Shown: positions 7,782-17,361 of the stretch, in pieces | Layout of the letters: every line of letters begins with the position of its first letter | How positions within the stretch are numbered: the stretch's first letter is position 1 | The notes under the pieces: generated by a model | Seen by the model: the letters and a program-made list of their open reading frames with translations, nothing else | What the model was told of the DNA's origin: nothing | The model's database searches: none | Assembly: GCA_019677205.1 (NCBI GenBank) | Contig: JAAMXY010000589.1 | Span: 1-20,294 of the forward strand | DNA: 20,294 bases | Reading direction: 5' to 3' | Origin: Pinguiococcus pyrenoidosus | Lineage: Eukaryota; Sar; Pinguiophyceae; Pinguiochrysidales; Pinguiochrysidaceae | Translations under genes and position numbers: made by a program

Positions 7782-8864
7782 TCACGCGAAGAAGTCCTTC
7801 TGGAGCGCTTCGGCGGCCGTGATCCGCGCAACGGGACGGTACTGCAGCATGCATTGTAGAAGGTCGATGCCGGCGGGCGGGAGGCTCGGCACCAGCCGCT
7901 CCATCTTCTGGGCCGGCCACCTGGGAAACGTCCGCTGGAAGTTGGGCAGCCGCGTCACCCCCGGCCACTGCTCATCCGCGGGCGTCCCGAGACTGCGGAA
8001 AATCCGGAAGATCAGGTCAATCTCCGAATCTGCCTGGAACAAAGGCTGGTTGCTGCTCATCTCGGCGAAGATGCAGCCGAGGGACCAGATGTCGATCGCC
8101 GTGGAGTACAGCCGCTCGCCGAGAAGGATCTCCGGTGCGCGATACCACAGGGTCACCACCTCCACCGTGAGCGGCCGGACGGGACATAGGAAGGACCGCG
8201 ACAGGCCAAAGTCGGCGATCTTCAGGATGCCGCGGGAGCTGTCGACGAGCACGTTCTGCGGCTTGAGATCCCGGTGAAGGATCCGGTGCCCATGCAGATA
8301 GTTGATGCCCCGCAGCAGCTGCTGCATGTACCCTTGCACCCTGCCCGCGTCCAGCGCGCCGGCTTGCGACATGAGCGAGCGCAGATCACAATCCAGTCTC
8401 TCGAAGACCATGTACAGCGCACTGGCCTGGTCGAACATCACCTCCTCGAGAACCACCACGTTCTCGTCGTCCAGATCCCGCAACAGACCGATCTCGCGCA
8501 TCGCGGACGGAGAAACCCCGTCTTCCCCAGCTCCCCATGCCACCTTCTTGATGGCCACTCGCCTGCCGTTGCTCTTATCCACGGCAGCGAAGACCTGGCC
8601 GAACGTGCCACTCCCGATGGGGCTCAGGTCCACATAGCGCTCCAGATCCGCGCCCTGAAAGCGGGGCACCGCGGGAGCTTTGCGCCGCTTCTCGTCACTC
8701 TGCTTTCCATCTCCATCTAGGACCTCCGCCTCACCCCCTTCTTCTGAGGAGTTTTCGCTGGGCTGCGAAGCGCCTCGGGCGCGCTTGTGGCCTCGAGGGC
8801 CGTCTGACTTTGCCTTGTTCTCCTTCAAATCCGAGCCTTCGCGCGGTGGGTCGGCCTCCGCCAT
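7782..8864 (-). CDS. Cyclin-dependent kinase (CDK1/2-like, divergent PSTAIRE helix)
   Basis: Single-exon 360-residue Ser/Thr kinase. An N-terminal extension of about 75 residues is charged and has NLS-like basic clusters (HKRAR, EKRRK). The catalytic domain has the glycine loop GSGTFG (84-89), VAIKK with Lys106, a cyclin-binding helix SPSAMREIGLL (Glu124) in place of PSTAIRE, HRDLKPQN (197-204), DFG (218-220), an activation segment with Thr233 in LTVEVVTLWYRAPEI, and IDIWSLGCIFAEM. The VVTLWYRAPE block and IDIWSLGCIF are typical of cell-cycle CDKs rather than MAPK or GSK3. The loop position equal to CDK1 Tyr15 is Phe88; the neighbouring Thr87 is kept. The ATG at 8864 lies in a good context (GCCATGG). 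It is divergent from HYOU1. Which CDK class it belongs to cannot be settled from motifs alone. Confidence 0.9.
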   Translation of the reverse strand: MAEADPPREGSDLKENKAKSDGPRGHKRARGASQPSENSSEEGGEAEVLDGDGKQSDEKRRKAPAVPRFQGADLERYVDLSPIGSGTFGQVFAAVDKSNGRRVAIKKVAWGAGEDGVSPSAMREIGLLRDLDDENVVVLEEVMFDQASALYMVFERLDCDLRSLMSQAGALDAGRVQGYMQQLLRGINYLHGHRILHRDLKPQNVLVDSSRGILKIADFGLSRSFLCPVRPLTVEVVTLWYRAPEILLGERLYSTAIDIWSLGCIFAEMSSNQPLFQADSEIDLIFRIFRSLGTPADEQWPGVTRLPNFQRTFPRWPAQKMERLVPSLPPAGIDLLQCMLQYRPVARITAAEALQKDFFA

Positions 8865-9564
8865 GGCGCCCGGGCCGCGCGCCCTTCAAGCCTGCTCGCG
8901 CCAGCCCTCTTTCCGCTGCGGCAGGAAGGAGGGGCGCAGCAAGCAGCGAGGTTCTGGCGCAGCAGACGGACGGCGTAATAAGATTCCCGCGCTTTTTCGT
9001 CAGTCAAATTTCGGAGAGAAGCCGCTATCCAAGTGACAGACGGAGTGATGTCCAACGTCACTGCGCGAGAGCAGATTCGCTGTGGAACAGAGCGGTCAAA
9101 GGCTCCATGGCACGCACGACAGCCAATGGGGAAGCTCTGTTCCGTGTTTCCTTTTTCGACGATCGAAACTGTGCAAATCCACGAATCTCTCCCAATCTCG
9201 CAATCTCGAAAACAGTGACGCCCCAACTCGACATGGCCTCCGATCGAAAGTGTTTGAAGGGGATCTCGATTCGGGGTGGCGATTTCCCACCTCCAAGTGT
9301 ATTTCAAAAAAATAAAAAAATATACATATTTAAAATCATGGACTCAATATTGAACAATATTACATTTCCTTTGGATTCCCTGCTTCAAAATAGCCGTACG
9401 CAAGGCCGGACACGCGTCGTGGCGGAGTGCTTTGGGGTTTGGGGTTCGCACAATCCAAGCGCACTTGTGCCTCTCCGGCGCCCCTCGCACCCTGCGCACC
9501 TCTGCAGCTTGGACCCATATCCAGTTGCGCCGCCTCGCAGCTGTGACAGAAGGAGTTGAGCAAG
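8865..9564. promoter_or_regulatory. Divergent spacer, CDK / HYOU1
   Basis: This 700-bp spacer lies between the CDK and HYOU1 start codons. A CCAAT core lies at 9123-9127. An AT-rich patch with a TATA-like run (TATACATATTTAAAA, 9321-9335) lies about 230 bp before the HYOU1 ATG, followed by a perfect inverted repeat at 9346-9361. I looked for ER-stress (CCAAT-N9-CCACG) and heat-shock elements and found no convincing copy. Confidence 0.45.
9346..9361. repeat. 16-bp inverted repeat in the HYOU1 upstream region
   Basis: AATATTG (9346-9352) and CAATATT (9355-9361) are perfect reverse complements separated by AA. It sits just downstream of the TATA-like patch and 204 bp before the HYOU1 ATG. Confidence 0.8.
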
Positions 9565-12500
9565 ATGCGATCGGCAGCGGCGCTCTGCGGCGTCTTGGCG
9601 CTCTGCCTGCTGGCCGTCTGCCGCTTTTCAAATGCCTCCGTCATCGGCGTGGATCTTGGATCCCAGTTCATGAAGGTGCGACCCGTCGGGGCATCTCTCA
9701 TTGCGTGCGGCGCAGGCCGCCTGTCCAAGTGGAAGAGAAGTGACGTCTGCAGCGCCGTACTCAGCCCGTCTCGCTACTTCACCTAGGTTGCAACTGGCTT
9801 GGAGATCGTGACGAACTACGAATCCAAGCGCAAGTCGGACGCCATGATTGGCTTCTACCGAGGAGAGCGCAAGTTCGCCGCCGAGGCCGCGAATCTCATC
9901 CGCAGGAAACCGGACACCGTCGTGAGTCGCCTGGGCTCCATGATCGGCCGAGGCCCAGACCACGAGATCGTGCAGGCGCTTGCAAGCCACTACCTGCAGG
10001 TGCGATCCGCGGCTCTTGCGGCAGCACAATGCCCCTGCAACCCGCAGCTGATGCAGTTGCACCCATTTCCCTCTGCGCAGGTTTTGCCCACCTTCAACGA
10101 GACGGCGAAGGTCCTCGAGCTCCGCCTGGAGGGGGAGACGTACACCCCCCAGGAGCTCACAGCCATGCTGCTCCAGTTTTCGGAAGGCATCACCAAGGCC
10201 TTCAGTGGCTCGCAGGTCCGCGATGCCGCGTTGGCAGTCCCGGCGTGGTACACGCAGTCGGAGCGCCAGGCCATCCTGGACGCTGCGCGCCTCGCGGATT
10301 TGAACGTCCTCACGTTGGTCGACACCTCGACGGCGGTGGCGCTCCAGTGGGCCATCGACCGCGTGTACGAGGAGGAGCACTATGTGCTCTTCTACGACAT
10401 GGGATCGGGGGGCACCGAAGTTGCCGTTGCGAAGTTCTATCCGATGGCGGACAAGGGCAAGAACGTGTCCGCGTTCGAGGTTCTGGGCAAGGGCTGGGAT
10501 GAGGGCCTGGGGGGCTACACGTTTGACCTGGCCATGACAGAGATTCTCGCGGACAAGTTCAATCGGCAGCTCAGCGGGGGCGACGACGTACGCGGCAACT
10601 CCAAGTCCATGGCCAAGCTTCGGGAGCATGCCCGCAAGGTCAAGGAGATCCTCAGCGCCAACGCAGAGATTCCCGTGAACATCGAGGGCCTGCACAACGA
10701 CATCGACTTCCGATCCCACGTGACGCGAGCAGAGTTCGAGCAGGCGACGAGGGACATCGTCCCGCGGGTTTCGCAGCCGATCTTGGATGCGCTGCAGATG
10801 GCGGGCATGAACGCGTCGCAGATCCACGAGATCGAGCTCATCGGCGGAAGCGTGCGCATCCCGGCGGTCAAGGCGGCCATCGAGAAGCAGCTGAAAGAAC
10901 TCGGCTGGGGAAGCTCCGGTGGAGGCTTCTGGAACCGCGACGTCACGCTCGGGCAGCACCTGAACGGGGACGAGGCGTGCGCGCTGGGTACGGCCTTCCG
11001 CGCCGCCAACCTTAGCACCGCCTTCCGCGTGCGCAAGGTCGGCCTCACGGAGAAGTCGGTGTACCCCATCAACGCCACCCTGGTTGCGTCCGAGGGCGGG
11101 GCGGGAGCGAGCAAGGGCCTCCTTGGCGGCCTTTTCGGCAGCAAGGACAAGGGCGCGAAGGCCCAGGAGGAGGCCGCCTGGTCCAAGACGACGAGCTTGT
11201 TCAAGGCCGCCACGCCCGTGGACGGCCGCCACGGCGCGAAGAAGACCCTCGCGTTGACTCGCGACCACGATCTGTTCATCAAGGTGTTTTACGACGTCGG
11301 CGAAGGCTCCAGGTTCCCGGCCGGTGTGGACCAGGTCTTGGGGACGTACAACGTCACCGGCGTGGCGGGCTTCGCGAAGGAGATGGCCGACAAAGGCCTC
11401 GACGCTCCGAAGATCAGTCTCACCTTCCGGTTGCAGCCGAGCGGCGTGATGGTCCTCGAGAGGGCGGAAGCCACCGTGGAGGAAGTAACCATGCCGAAGG
11501 AGAGTCCCGCAGAAGACGAGGAAGCCGCTGCCGATGCCAGCGACAAAGCGGCCGACGCCGAAGCCGGGGCTGCCGGCGCCGAGGCGAAAACCGACGGCGC
11601 CGCTGACGAGGCCGGGAAGGAAGGGCAGGAATCGGGCCAGGAGAATGGCGAAAGCGCCGACGGAAAGGACGACGTGGAAGCAGCCAAGGCGGCCGAGGAG
11701 GAGGAGAAGGCCGCCGAAGCAGCCAAAGCGTCGGAGAAGAAGGAGAAGAAGAAAAAGAAGAAGAAGCAACCCTCCGGTCCGAAGACGACCGTGCATCGTC
11801 GAAGCTTGACCGTCGAGGCAACGAACCTCTTCATGGAGTACCCACCAATGACGGAGGCGCAGCTGAAGGCGTCCAAGGCGAAGCTGGACGCGATCGACGC
11901 TGCCGATGCTGCGCGCCAACGGCGCGAGGCCGCACAGAACCAGCTCGAGGAGTACATCCTGTCCGTGCGCCACCTCGTGAACGACGAGATGGCGGAGAAG
12001 GTCGCGAAGGTCTCTACGGAAGAGCAGCGGGACGAAGTCATCAGCACGGCGAACGCCGCGGAGGAGTGGCTCTACGAGGAAGGGTTCGGCGCGGAAGCTG
12101 GGGTTTTGGACGGCAAGAGGAAGGAGCTTGCCGATCTGGCCAAGCCCCTGCTAGAGCGTGCCTTAGAGCACGAGGGCCGCCCGAAGGCCGTCAAGAAAGC
12201 GAGGACGTACATCGAGGAGAAGACGCAGCTCATGGACACGTGGTCCGCAACGAAGCCGCAGGTGACGGAAGACGAGCGGAAGGACGTGCTGAAGAAGCTG
12301 GGCGACTTGGAAGAGTGGCTCAACGGCGTAGAGGAGAAGCAGTCGAAGTTGGAAGTACACGAGAAGCCGGCGTTCCACTCGAGCGAGATCGGCCCCCGGC
12401 TTCAGTCAATCAGGAGTCTCGTGAGCCGCTTGAACAAGCGACCCAAGCCCGCCCCGGAGAAGCCCGTGGAACCCGAGAAGCCAGCGGAGGAGGCCTCTGA

Positions 12501-12654
12501 AGCGAAGGACGCGGCCAGTGGTGATTCGGACGAGGCGACCACCGCCGGCGAAGCGGAAGCCGAGGGTGCCGCGGGGGAGGCGAGGGAGACCGAGGGGGAA
12601 GACGGCGCCGAAGAGGCAAAATCTGGTGACGGGGCGCCTGCTGATGAGCTGTAG
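9565..12654 (+). CDS. HYOU1: ER-lumenal large Hsp70 (HYOU1 / GRP170 / Lhs1 type)
   Basis: Exons 9565-9675, 9787-9999 and 10081-12654 give 965 codons. A signal peptide (ALCGVLALCLLAVC, about 1-24) precedes the ATPase phosphate-1 motif VIGVDLGSQFMKVA. Other Hsp70 nucleotide-domain motifs are FYDMGSGGTEVAVAKF (212-227) and IELIGGSVRIPAV (359-371). A beta substrate-binding domain follows, then a long acidic Ala/Glu/Lys loop (about 580-675) ending in a poly-Lys run, an alpha-helical C-terminal domain (LFMEYPPMTEAQ onward) and an acidic tail closing with ADEL, a KDEL-type ER retrieval signal. Length, extended acidic loop and ending match Grp170/HYOU1 rather than BiP. The family acts as nucleotide exchange factor for BiP and as a holdase in ER protein folding. 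The true start is the ATG at 9565. Its product would assist folding of secretory cargo such as the GH92 protein. Confidence 0.9.
10000..10080 (+). other. Stop-free 81-nt intron in HYOU1
   Basis: GTGCGATCC...CTCTGCGCAG, phase 0, 27 codons with no stop, so the open frame runs through it. Removal joins ASHYLQ to VLPTFNET, giving the continuous Hsp70 nucleotide-binding-domain sequence. The retained peptide is Ala/Cys/Pro-rich and unlike the family. Confidence 0.8.
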
Positions 12655-13786
12655 AATCCGTCATAGACGCAGGCATCGTGTGCAGTCGCATCGTGCGGTG
12701 GTTCAATTTTGTGTCCTTTGCGTAAAAAGTCTGGATGAGGAAACCAGAATGACCCCTCCTTCTGCTGGTGGCGATATTCGTGCTTCTCCCTTCCTCCCGC
12801 CCTTCCCCGCCCCCCCAATGCTGGGCTTGCCGTTTGCGTGCGTGAGGAGACCGCGCAATGAATTCAAATCGCTTTTGCAGAAGAGTCGCAGCTCGTCATA
12901 TCCGCTCTCACAAGAGGCCCCTGCAGGTCTCGCCCTCCGGCAGCGCTTCCGACGCATCGTCTTAACCCAATTGCACGGCTTTGCACATGCCCATACAGGA
13001 GGGGAGCCCTTCGAGAAAACGAAGGGATCCAACCAAAACACACCAAAACTAATCAATATATGCCCCCGCAGCCAATCATACGCCTTCAATCGGACAAGAC
13101 GACCGCCACTGCACGAGGTTGATACATCACACACACTCTGGAAACAGATGCATATCACGCCTGATACACTAGAAAAGAAAGCACACGAGTATTGCCACGT
13201 CTCACACTTCGAAGCGAGAGCTCAGCGCGTTGGGCTCCCACGATCAGCTCACCAAAAGTAGAAAAGTCATGCCCCGGAAGAGGACCTCAACGGCACTGGC
13301 GATAACACAGCCTCTCCTGAAGGCAGGGTCTGGCCTCTACGTACATCCGCCCGTAGAGAGGAACATCGACTGCATATGTACATGCACGTACTCCCCGGAT
13401 CCATCCGAAGGTGGGCTCGCGGAAACAACACGTAATCTGGAAACCACGGGAAGGGCGAAGTCCGCCGGCGCAGACAGCCGCTCCTCGACAATCGCCGTTG
13501 GGCACGCTGCACGAATCAAAACTTCTCGGCGACCGCAGCTCGGGAGCAAAACTTCTGCCTTTGTGCACATCATTCCCAGAAGCTCGAGACTGGACTAGGC
13601 ACACGGTCATATGCGGGTACGAGTCGCACATGCACAGATCTTAGCCGGAAACTACTGCCAGCGCACACATATCACACCAATACCGCTTTGTCACTCCTAC
13701 CCCATTGGTCCCAGTTCCTACACTACGAATGAATAGTCGAAATCCGCCATCTTAAGAGGGATCCGCGTGGAACTACTATCGGTGCG
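12655..13786. other. Convergent 3' spacer, HYOU1 / CELF-like, no supported gene
   Basis: This 1132-bp spacer lies between converging stop codons and should contain both 3' UTRs. Short frames on both strands (for example 12703-13158 minus and 13287-13631 minus) have irregular composition, no recognisable domain and no partner exons. I found no tRNA B-box, and the only CCAAT-like core (near 13070) has no gene start beside it. It is the longest convergent gap in the window, so a short non-coding RNA is possible but unseen. Confidence 0.45.
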
Positions 13787-13841
13787 TCACCATACCCCTT
13801 TGAACGCGCCGGGGTCGTCATGCATGTCATAGCCAGGACTT

Positions 13842-13879
<38 letters not shown>

Positions 13880-16083
13880 CGCCCCGCTCGCGGAGTTTGC
13901 AGTCGGGTTTCCGGGCGCGCCCGGTGCCTGGGCCGGCCCCAGGCCCATGCCTAGTCCGGCCACATTTGCAGCGTTGACGCCAGCGTTCGGCGGATTCGAG
14001 AGCCCCCAGCTTCCCGCTCCGGGGTTCCCGAGGGTGAAGTTGTCCGGCATGCCGCCGCCCAGCCCATTCGCTGCATTCGGAGCAAGCTTGCCCTGACGGT
14101 CGTCGATGGTCGCCTGAGGAGGAACACGCGCCCACACAAACATCACCAGGTCAGCTTCCGATGCACCTCACATATGGAGATGCCCCGCCTGCGCCACCTC
14201 TCTACGCACCTTGCGGAAGCTCGCCTCGAGCGTCGACAGGCCCGTATCATGCGTCACCGCCGCCTGTGCCGGGGCCGCGTGACCCGGATGAGGGTACTGA
14301 TACATGGGCTGGGGCGGCGCAGCCTCTACCGTCCCCGGCGCCGCGCCCATCACCTTGTGGTAGCGGGCGCCGGGGGCGACCGCGATCTGCTGTGGAATGG
14401 CTCCGGGATGGTACGGCACGTACTGCACGGCCTGCCCATCCTGCGTCGCTGGGACCGCGGCGGGAGCGACCACTGGCTGGTAGTACATGAGGGGAGCGCC
14501 CACGCCGCCTGCGAGGACCTTGCCTCCGGCGCCTCCGACGCTGACGGGAATGAGGGTCGCCGGGTTTGCTCCCGGCGCGGCGGTGAAGAAGGCCTGCGGC
14601 GCGGCCAGCGCCAGCTGCGCATAGGGCTGCGGGTAGGCCTGCAGGCCGCCATTGGCGTTGCGACGCAGAGCGATCTGAATGTGTGAACGCATTGAGCGGG
14701 GCTGTGCAGCTTCCCGCGCATTGGCGTGGCGGCGCCCTACCTGTTGGACGCCCATCCGCTCGTCTCGCTTGCGCTGCGGCCGCTTGTTGTCCGCGAACTT
14801 TACGATGAGCGGCCTCGGCGCGCCTTCCATGGTGTACTTGTCGTTCAGCTCACGGATGGCGGTCAGCGCCGATGACCTTGCTTTGAACTTCAGGAACGCG
14901 CATCCCCTCGACGAGCCGTCTTGGTCCCGGATGATGTAGATCTCTCGGATATCGCCGAAGCGACCGAACACGTTGCTCACGTCCGCGTCCGTCGCCGTCC
15001 GCGGCATCATGCCCACGAAGAGCTTGTTCTCGCGCTCGGCCCGACCCGCTGCCGGCTTGACCTGCGACGTGCAAAACCGTTTAACCATCTGACGTGACGC
15101 TCGGCCCGTCGACCGAATCTTCTACCCCCCGCCCCCCGGAAAAACGGGAGAAAACCCGGCGGGACACCAGACGCGCGCGCAGAGAAGCGAGGCACCTACC
15201 TGCAGAGGGTTGTGTGCTTTCGGCAGCACGAGGCGGTTGTGAAGCTCCCGGATCGCCATGTCTCCCGATTCCTTTGTCTTGTATGTGAGAAACGCGCAGC
15301 CCCGGTGGGCGCCCGTGTGCCGATCACGGATGACCGCCAGCTCGAAGATCTCCCCAAACTCCTCGAAGATCGGGCGCAGCTGCTCCTCCTCGATATCCTG
15401 CGTTGCACCCAAGGCGCGCATTCCATGAGCAAGGTGGACCGTGGCACGGTCCATCATGAAGGATGAAAGGGGCTTCGCACCTTGGGGATCTGCCCGACGA
15501 AGAGCTTGATGGCTCCCATTCCCGAGTCGTCGTCATCGGCGTTGTCCTGCAGTCGGTACGGGTCCTCGACCGTCCGCAGGAGCGTCTGCGTCCCGACGGG
15601 AAGGGCCGCCAAGCCGGCGCCCGCGAGCGGCGGCTGCATCCCGAGAGCGTGCACATCCACCAGCCCGACGGCTTGACCGGTCATGACGGGCTGCCCTTGC
15701 ACGGCCGCTGGCGACGCAATCTGATGCGGCATGGCCGACGCGGCTGCCGCGGGCCCCGCCGGCGCGTGCTGCTGCGCCCAGTTGCTGTTGGGCCCCAGCG
15801 GCAGCGGCTGCGGCTGTGGCGCGCCGTTGGCGAGGCCGGCGGCCGACAGGTTGCCAGCGCCGGTCACGCTGCTCACCAGCTGGTTGTAGCCCGGGCCCTC
15901 CGGCGCCAGCATGGACGGCATGTCCTCCTTGGTCACATCCGCGTTCGCGCCCAGCACGGTGTTCAGCGCGGCGTTGCCATTGGCCGCGGCGGCGGCGCCG
16001 GTGGAAGGCGTCTGCTTGGCGGCTTCGTCCAGAAGCAGCGCCGGCGTCTCCATCTCCGCAGGCGCGACGACCAACGACGTCAT
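13787..16083 (-). CDS. CELF/Bruno-like RNA-binding protein with two RRMs
   Basis: Five exons in transcript order are 16083-15481, 15397-15200, 15061-14741, 14674-14210 and 14113-13787; all junctions are phase 0, giving 637 codons. A low-complexity N-terminus (1-189, Ala/Pro/Gln/Asn-rich) precedes RRM1, with RNP2 KLFVGQI (193-199) and RNP1 RGCAFLTY. RRM2 starts at about 280 with KLFVGMM and RNP1 RGCAFLKF. The linker VKPAAGRAERENKLFVG and the RRM2 end PRPLIVKFADNKRPQ are very typical of the CELF/ETR-3/Bruno family, which binds GU-rich RNA to control splicing, translation and decay. The long Ala/Pro/Gln/Tyr-rich tail ends in a polyglycine run and has no third RRM, unlike animal CELFs. The ATG at 16083 (MTSLVVAPAEME) is preferred over an in-frame ATG at 16260, whose leader is Arg-rich. 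It is transcribed divergently from DRC10. Confidence 0.85.
13842..13873. repeat. CCG trinucleotide repeat encoding polyglycine
   Basis: A near-perfect (CCG)n run on the plus strand, with one CCA unit, encodes about eleven consecutive Gly near the C-terminus of the CELF-like protein, just before SPGYDMHDDPG. It is likely variable in length. Confidence 0.85.
14675..14740 (-). other. Stop-free 66-nt intron in the CELF-like gene
   Basis: On the minus strand GTAGGGCGCC...CACATTCAG, phase 0, 22 codons without a stop. It follows the RRM2 tail (DERMGVQQ). Retention would add an Arg/His-rich segment. This is the shortest intron I call. Confidence 0.7.
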
Positions 16084-16750
16084 GCACGCGCCAAGGCGGC
16101 CTGTGCGCGTCGCGGCCTCTCGAGAGAGAGGCGGAGACGGCCGCTCTGCGGCTGCGCGCCGCTGGCGCAGCTTAGGAGGAGAGGCGCTCAACCCCTGCTT
16201 TTGGCGCCAAGGTCGCGCGGAGAGCTTGGCTCTCGGGGCTCCACGCACCCGAGCAGGCACTCTGGGTCACCGAAGGCAGCGGAAGAGGCGCGACAGGCGC
16301 GGAGACGGCGGTCCAAGCAGTAGAACGTGCACCAACTCCGCATCGTCCAAGAGCTTCCGAGGCTGAGCAAGCGCGTCATGCTGTTTAAAGTTAGGTGCCC
16401 CCACATCGCGCCATACATTCATAGGATTTCCGCACAAGTTTGAATCCCTCGGGCAATGGCATTGGTCGACAGCCTCAGTGGCCTGCAGGGCACAGACCAG
16501 ACGTGACGACTGTTTCCTTCTAACGCTGTGGCACGCGAGCAATAAGGGGGCAGTTTTCCACGCCCAAAGTGCAATTGAAACACGTGCCTATCCAAGGCCT
16601 GCGTGCCTCCCCCGCGTCCACTCCAAGACCAATCAGAGGCGGTTTGGAGGAAGCCGCCACGCACGAGCCAATGAGCGCTGCGCAGAAGGACACCGAGGAG
16701 GCAGCTTCGTTTCGAAAGCCGCGCCACCGCCGCGACGTCGCCGCCCATTC

Positions 16751-16840
16751 CCGGACTTTCCCGGACTTTCCCGGACTTTCCCGGACTTGGCCCGGACTTT
16801 CCCAAACCTGTCCGGGACTTTCCCAAACTTGGCCCGAATT
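16751..16840. repeat. 10-bp tandem repeat block (CCGGACTTTC)
   Basis: CCGGACTTTC is exact three times at 16751-16780. Degenerate 10- to 11-bp copies follow to about 16840, mixing GGACTTTCCC, CAAACTTGGC and CGGGACTTTCC. The block lies near the middle of a divergent promoter spacer. Confidence 0.85.
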
Positions 16841-16876
16841 GCGCACAAGACCGTGACGTCGTGGAATGCATCCCGC

Positions 16877-16915
16877 GCCCAAGTCCCACGCCCAAGTCCC
16901 ACGCCCAAGTCCCAC
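16877..16915. repeat. 13-bp tandem repeat, three exact copies
   Basis: GCCCAAGTCCCAC occurs three times head to tail (16877-16889, 16890-16902, 16903-16915), followed by a truncated GCCAAGG. It lies 36 bp after the end of the 10-bp block. Confidence 0.9.
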
Positions 16916-17361
16916 GCCAAGGCGCTTCCGGTCTGCTAACGGTGCGGCCGTTCGCAAGGTCGACTCGCAGCGGCCAAGCATCATCTCATCATCTCATCGG
17001 GTCGGGGGAATCGGGGAATCGGACGAAAACGATGATCTGGTATCCGTGAGATTCTGGTATCCGGCAGTTTCCAGCGGTTACGTCTCCCCTTCCACATCCA
17101 CGCGGACCCCCTCAACAACGCCACAGGGCGCCAAAGCCTCCTCCACTTTGGCCATCATCTCGGTGCGCCCAGTCGTGGTCTGGGAGGAGTTTCGGCCGTC
17201 GAAAGCCCCGGAGCCAAGCATTGGGCCACGTGATCTGGGCATTGTTCTTGCAACGTAGGAATTGCAGTCGGGCCTTGGCTTGGACTCTGCAGAGTCCGGC
17301 CGCCTCGCCCGTTGACAAGGTCGCTTAGTCGCTGTGGAGCGCTTCCTGCGTCACTGGCAAG

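Larger units (their letters stand above)
16084..17361. promoter_or_regulatory. Divergent spacer, CELF-like / DRC10, repeat-rich
   Basis: This 1278-bp spacer is the largest in the window. It holds two CCAAT cores, at 16629-16633 and about 37 bp further on in GAGCCAATGAG. The first belongs to a 13-mer identical to one in the MTHFR-like/GH92 spacer. It also holds a 10-bp tandem repeat block (16751-16840), a 13-bp tandem repeat (16877-16915) and an 11-bp direct repeat TCTGGTATCCG at 17036-17046 and 17053-17063. Part of the right side could be the DRC10 5' UTR. Frames across the repeats are open on both strands but repetitive and not gene-like. Confidence 0.55.

Noticed and set aside
9628-11973. 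781-codon open frame on the minus strand
   Set aside because: It is antisense to HYOU1, whose motifs, signal peptide and ADEL end are unmistakable. GC-rich codon use leaves the antisense frame free of stops, and its product (Leu/Gly/Arg/His-rich) matches no family.
12518-13261. 247-codon plus-strand frame overlapping the HYOU1 end
   Set aside because: The first part is an out-of-frame reading of the HYOU1 acidic tail and the rest is non-coding-like, with no domain.
13287-13631. 114-codon minus-strand frame with several Cys
   Set aside because: No family resemblance, no partner exons, overlapped by equally long frames on the other strand.
16751-16915. CRISPR-like or coding repeat array
   Set aside because: Units are 10 and 13 bp with no unique spacers, the context is a eukaryotic promoter, and the frames across them are simple repeats.
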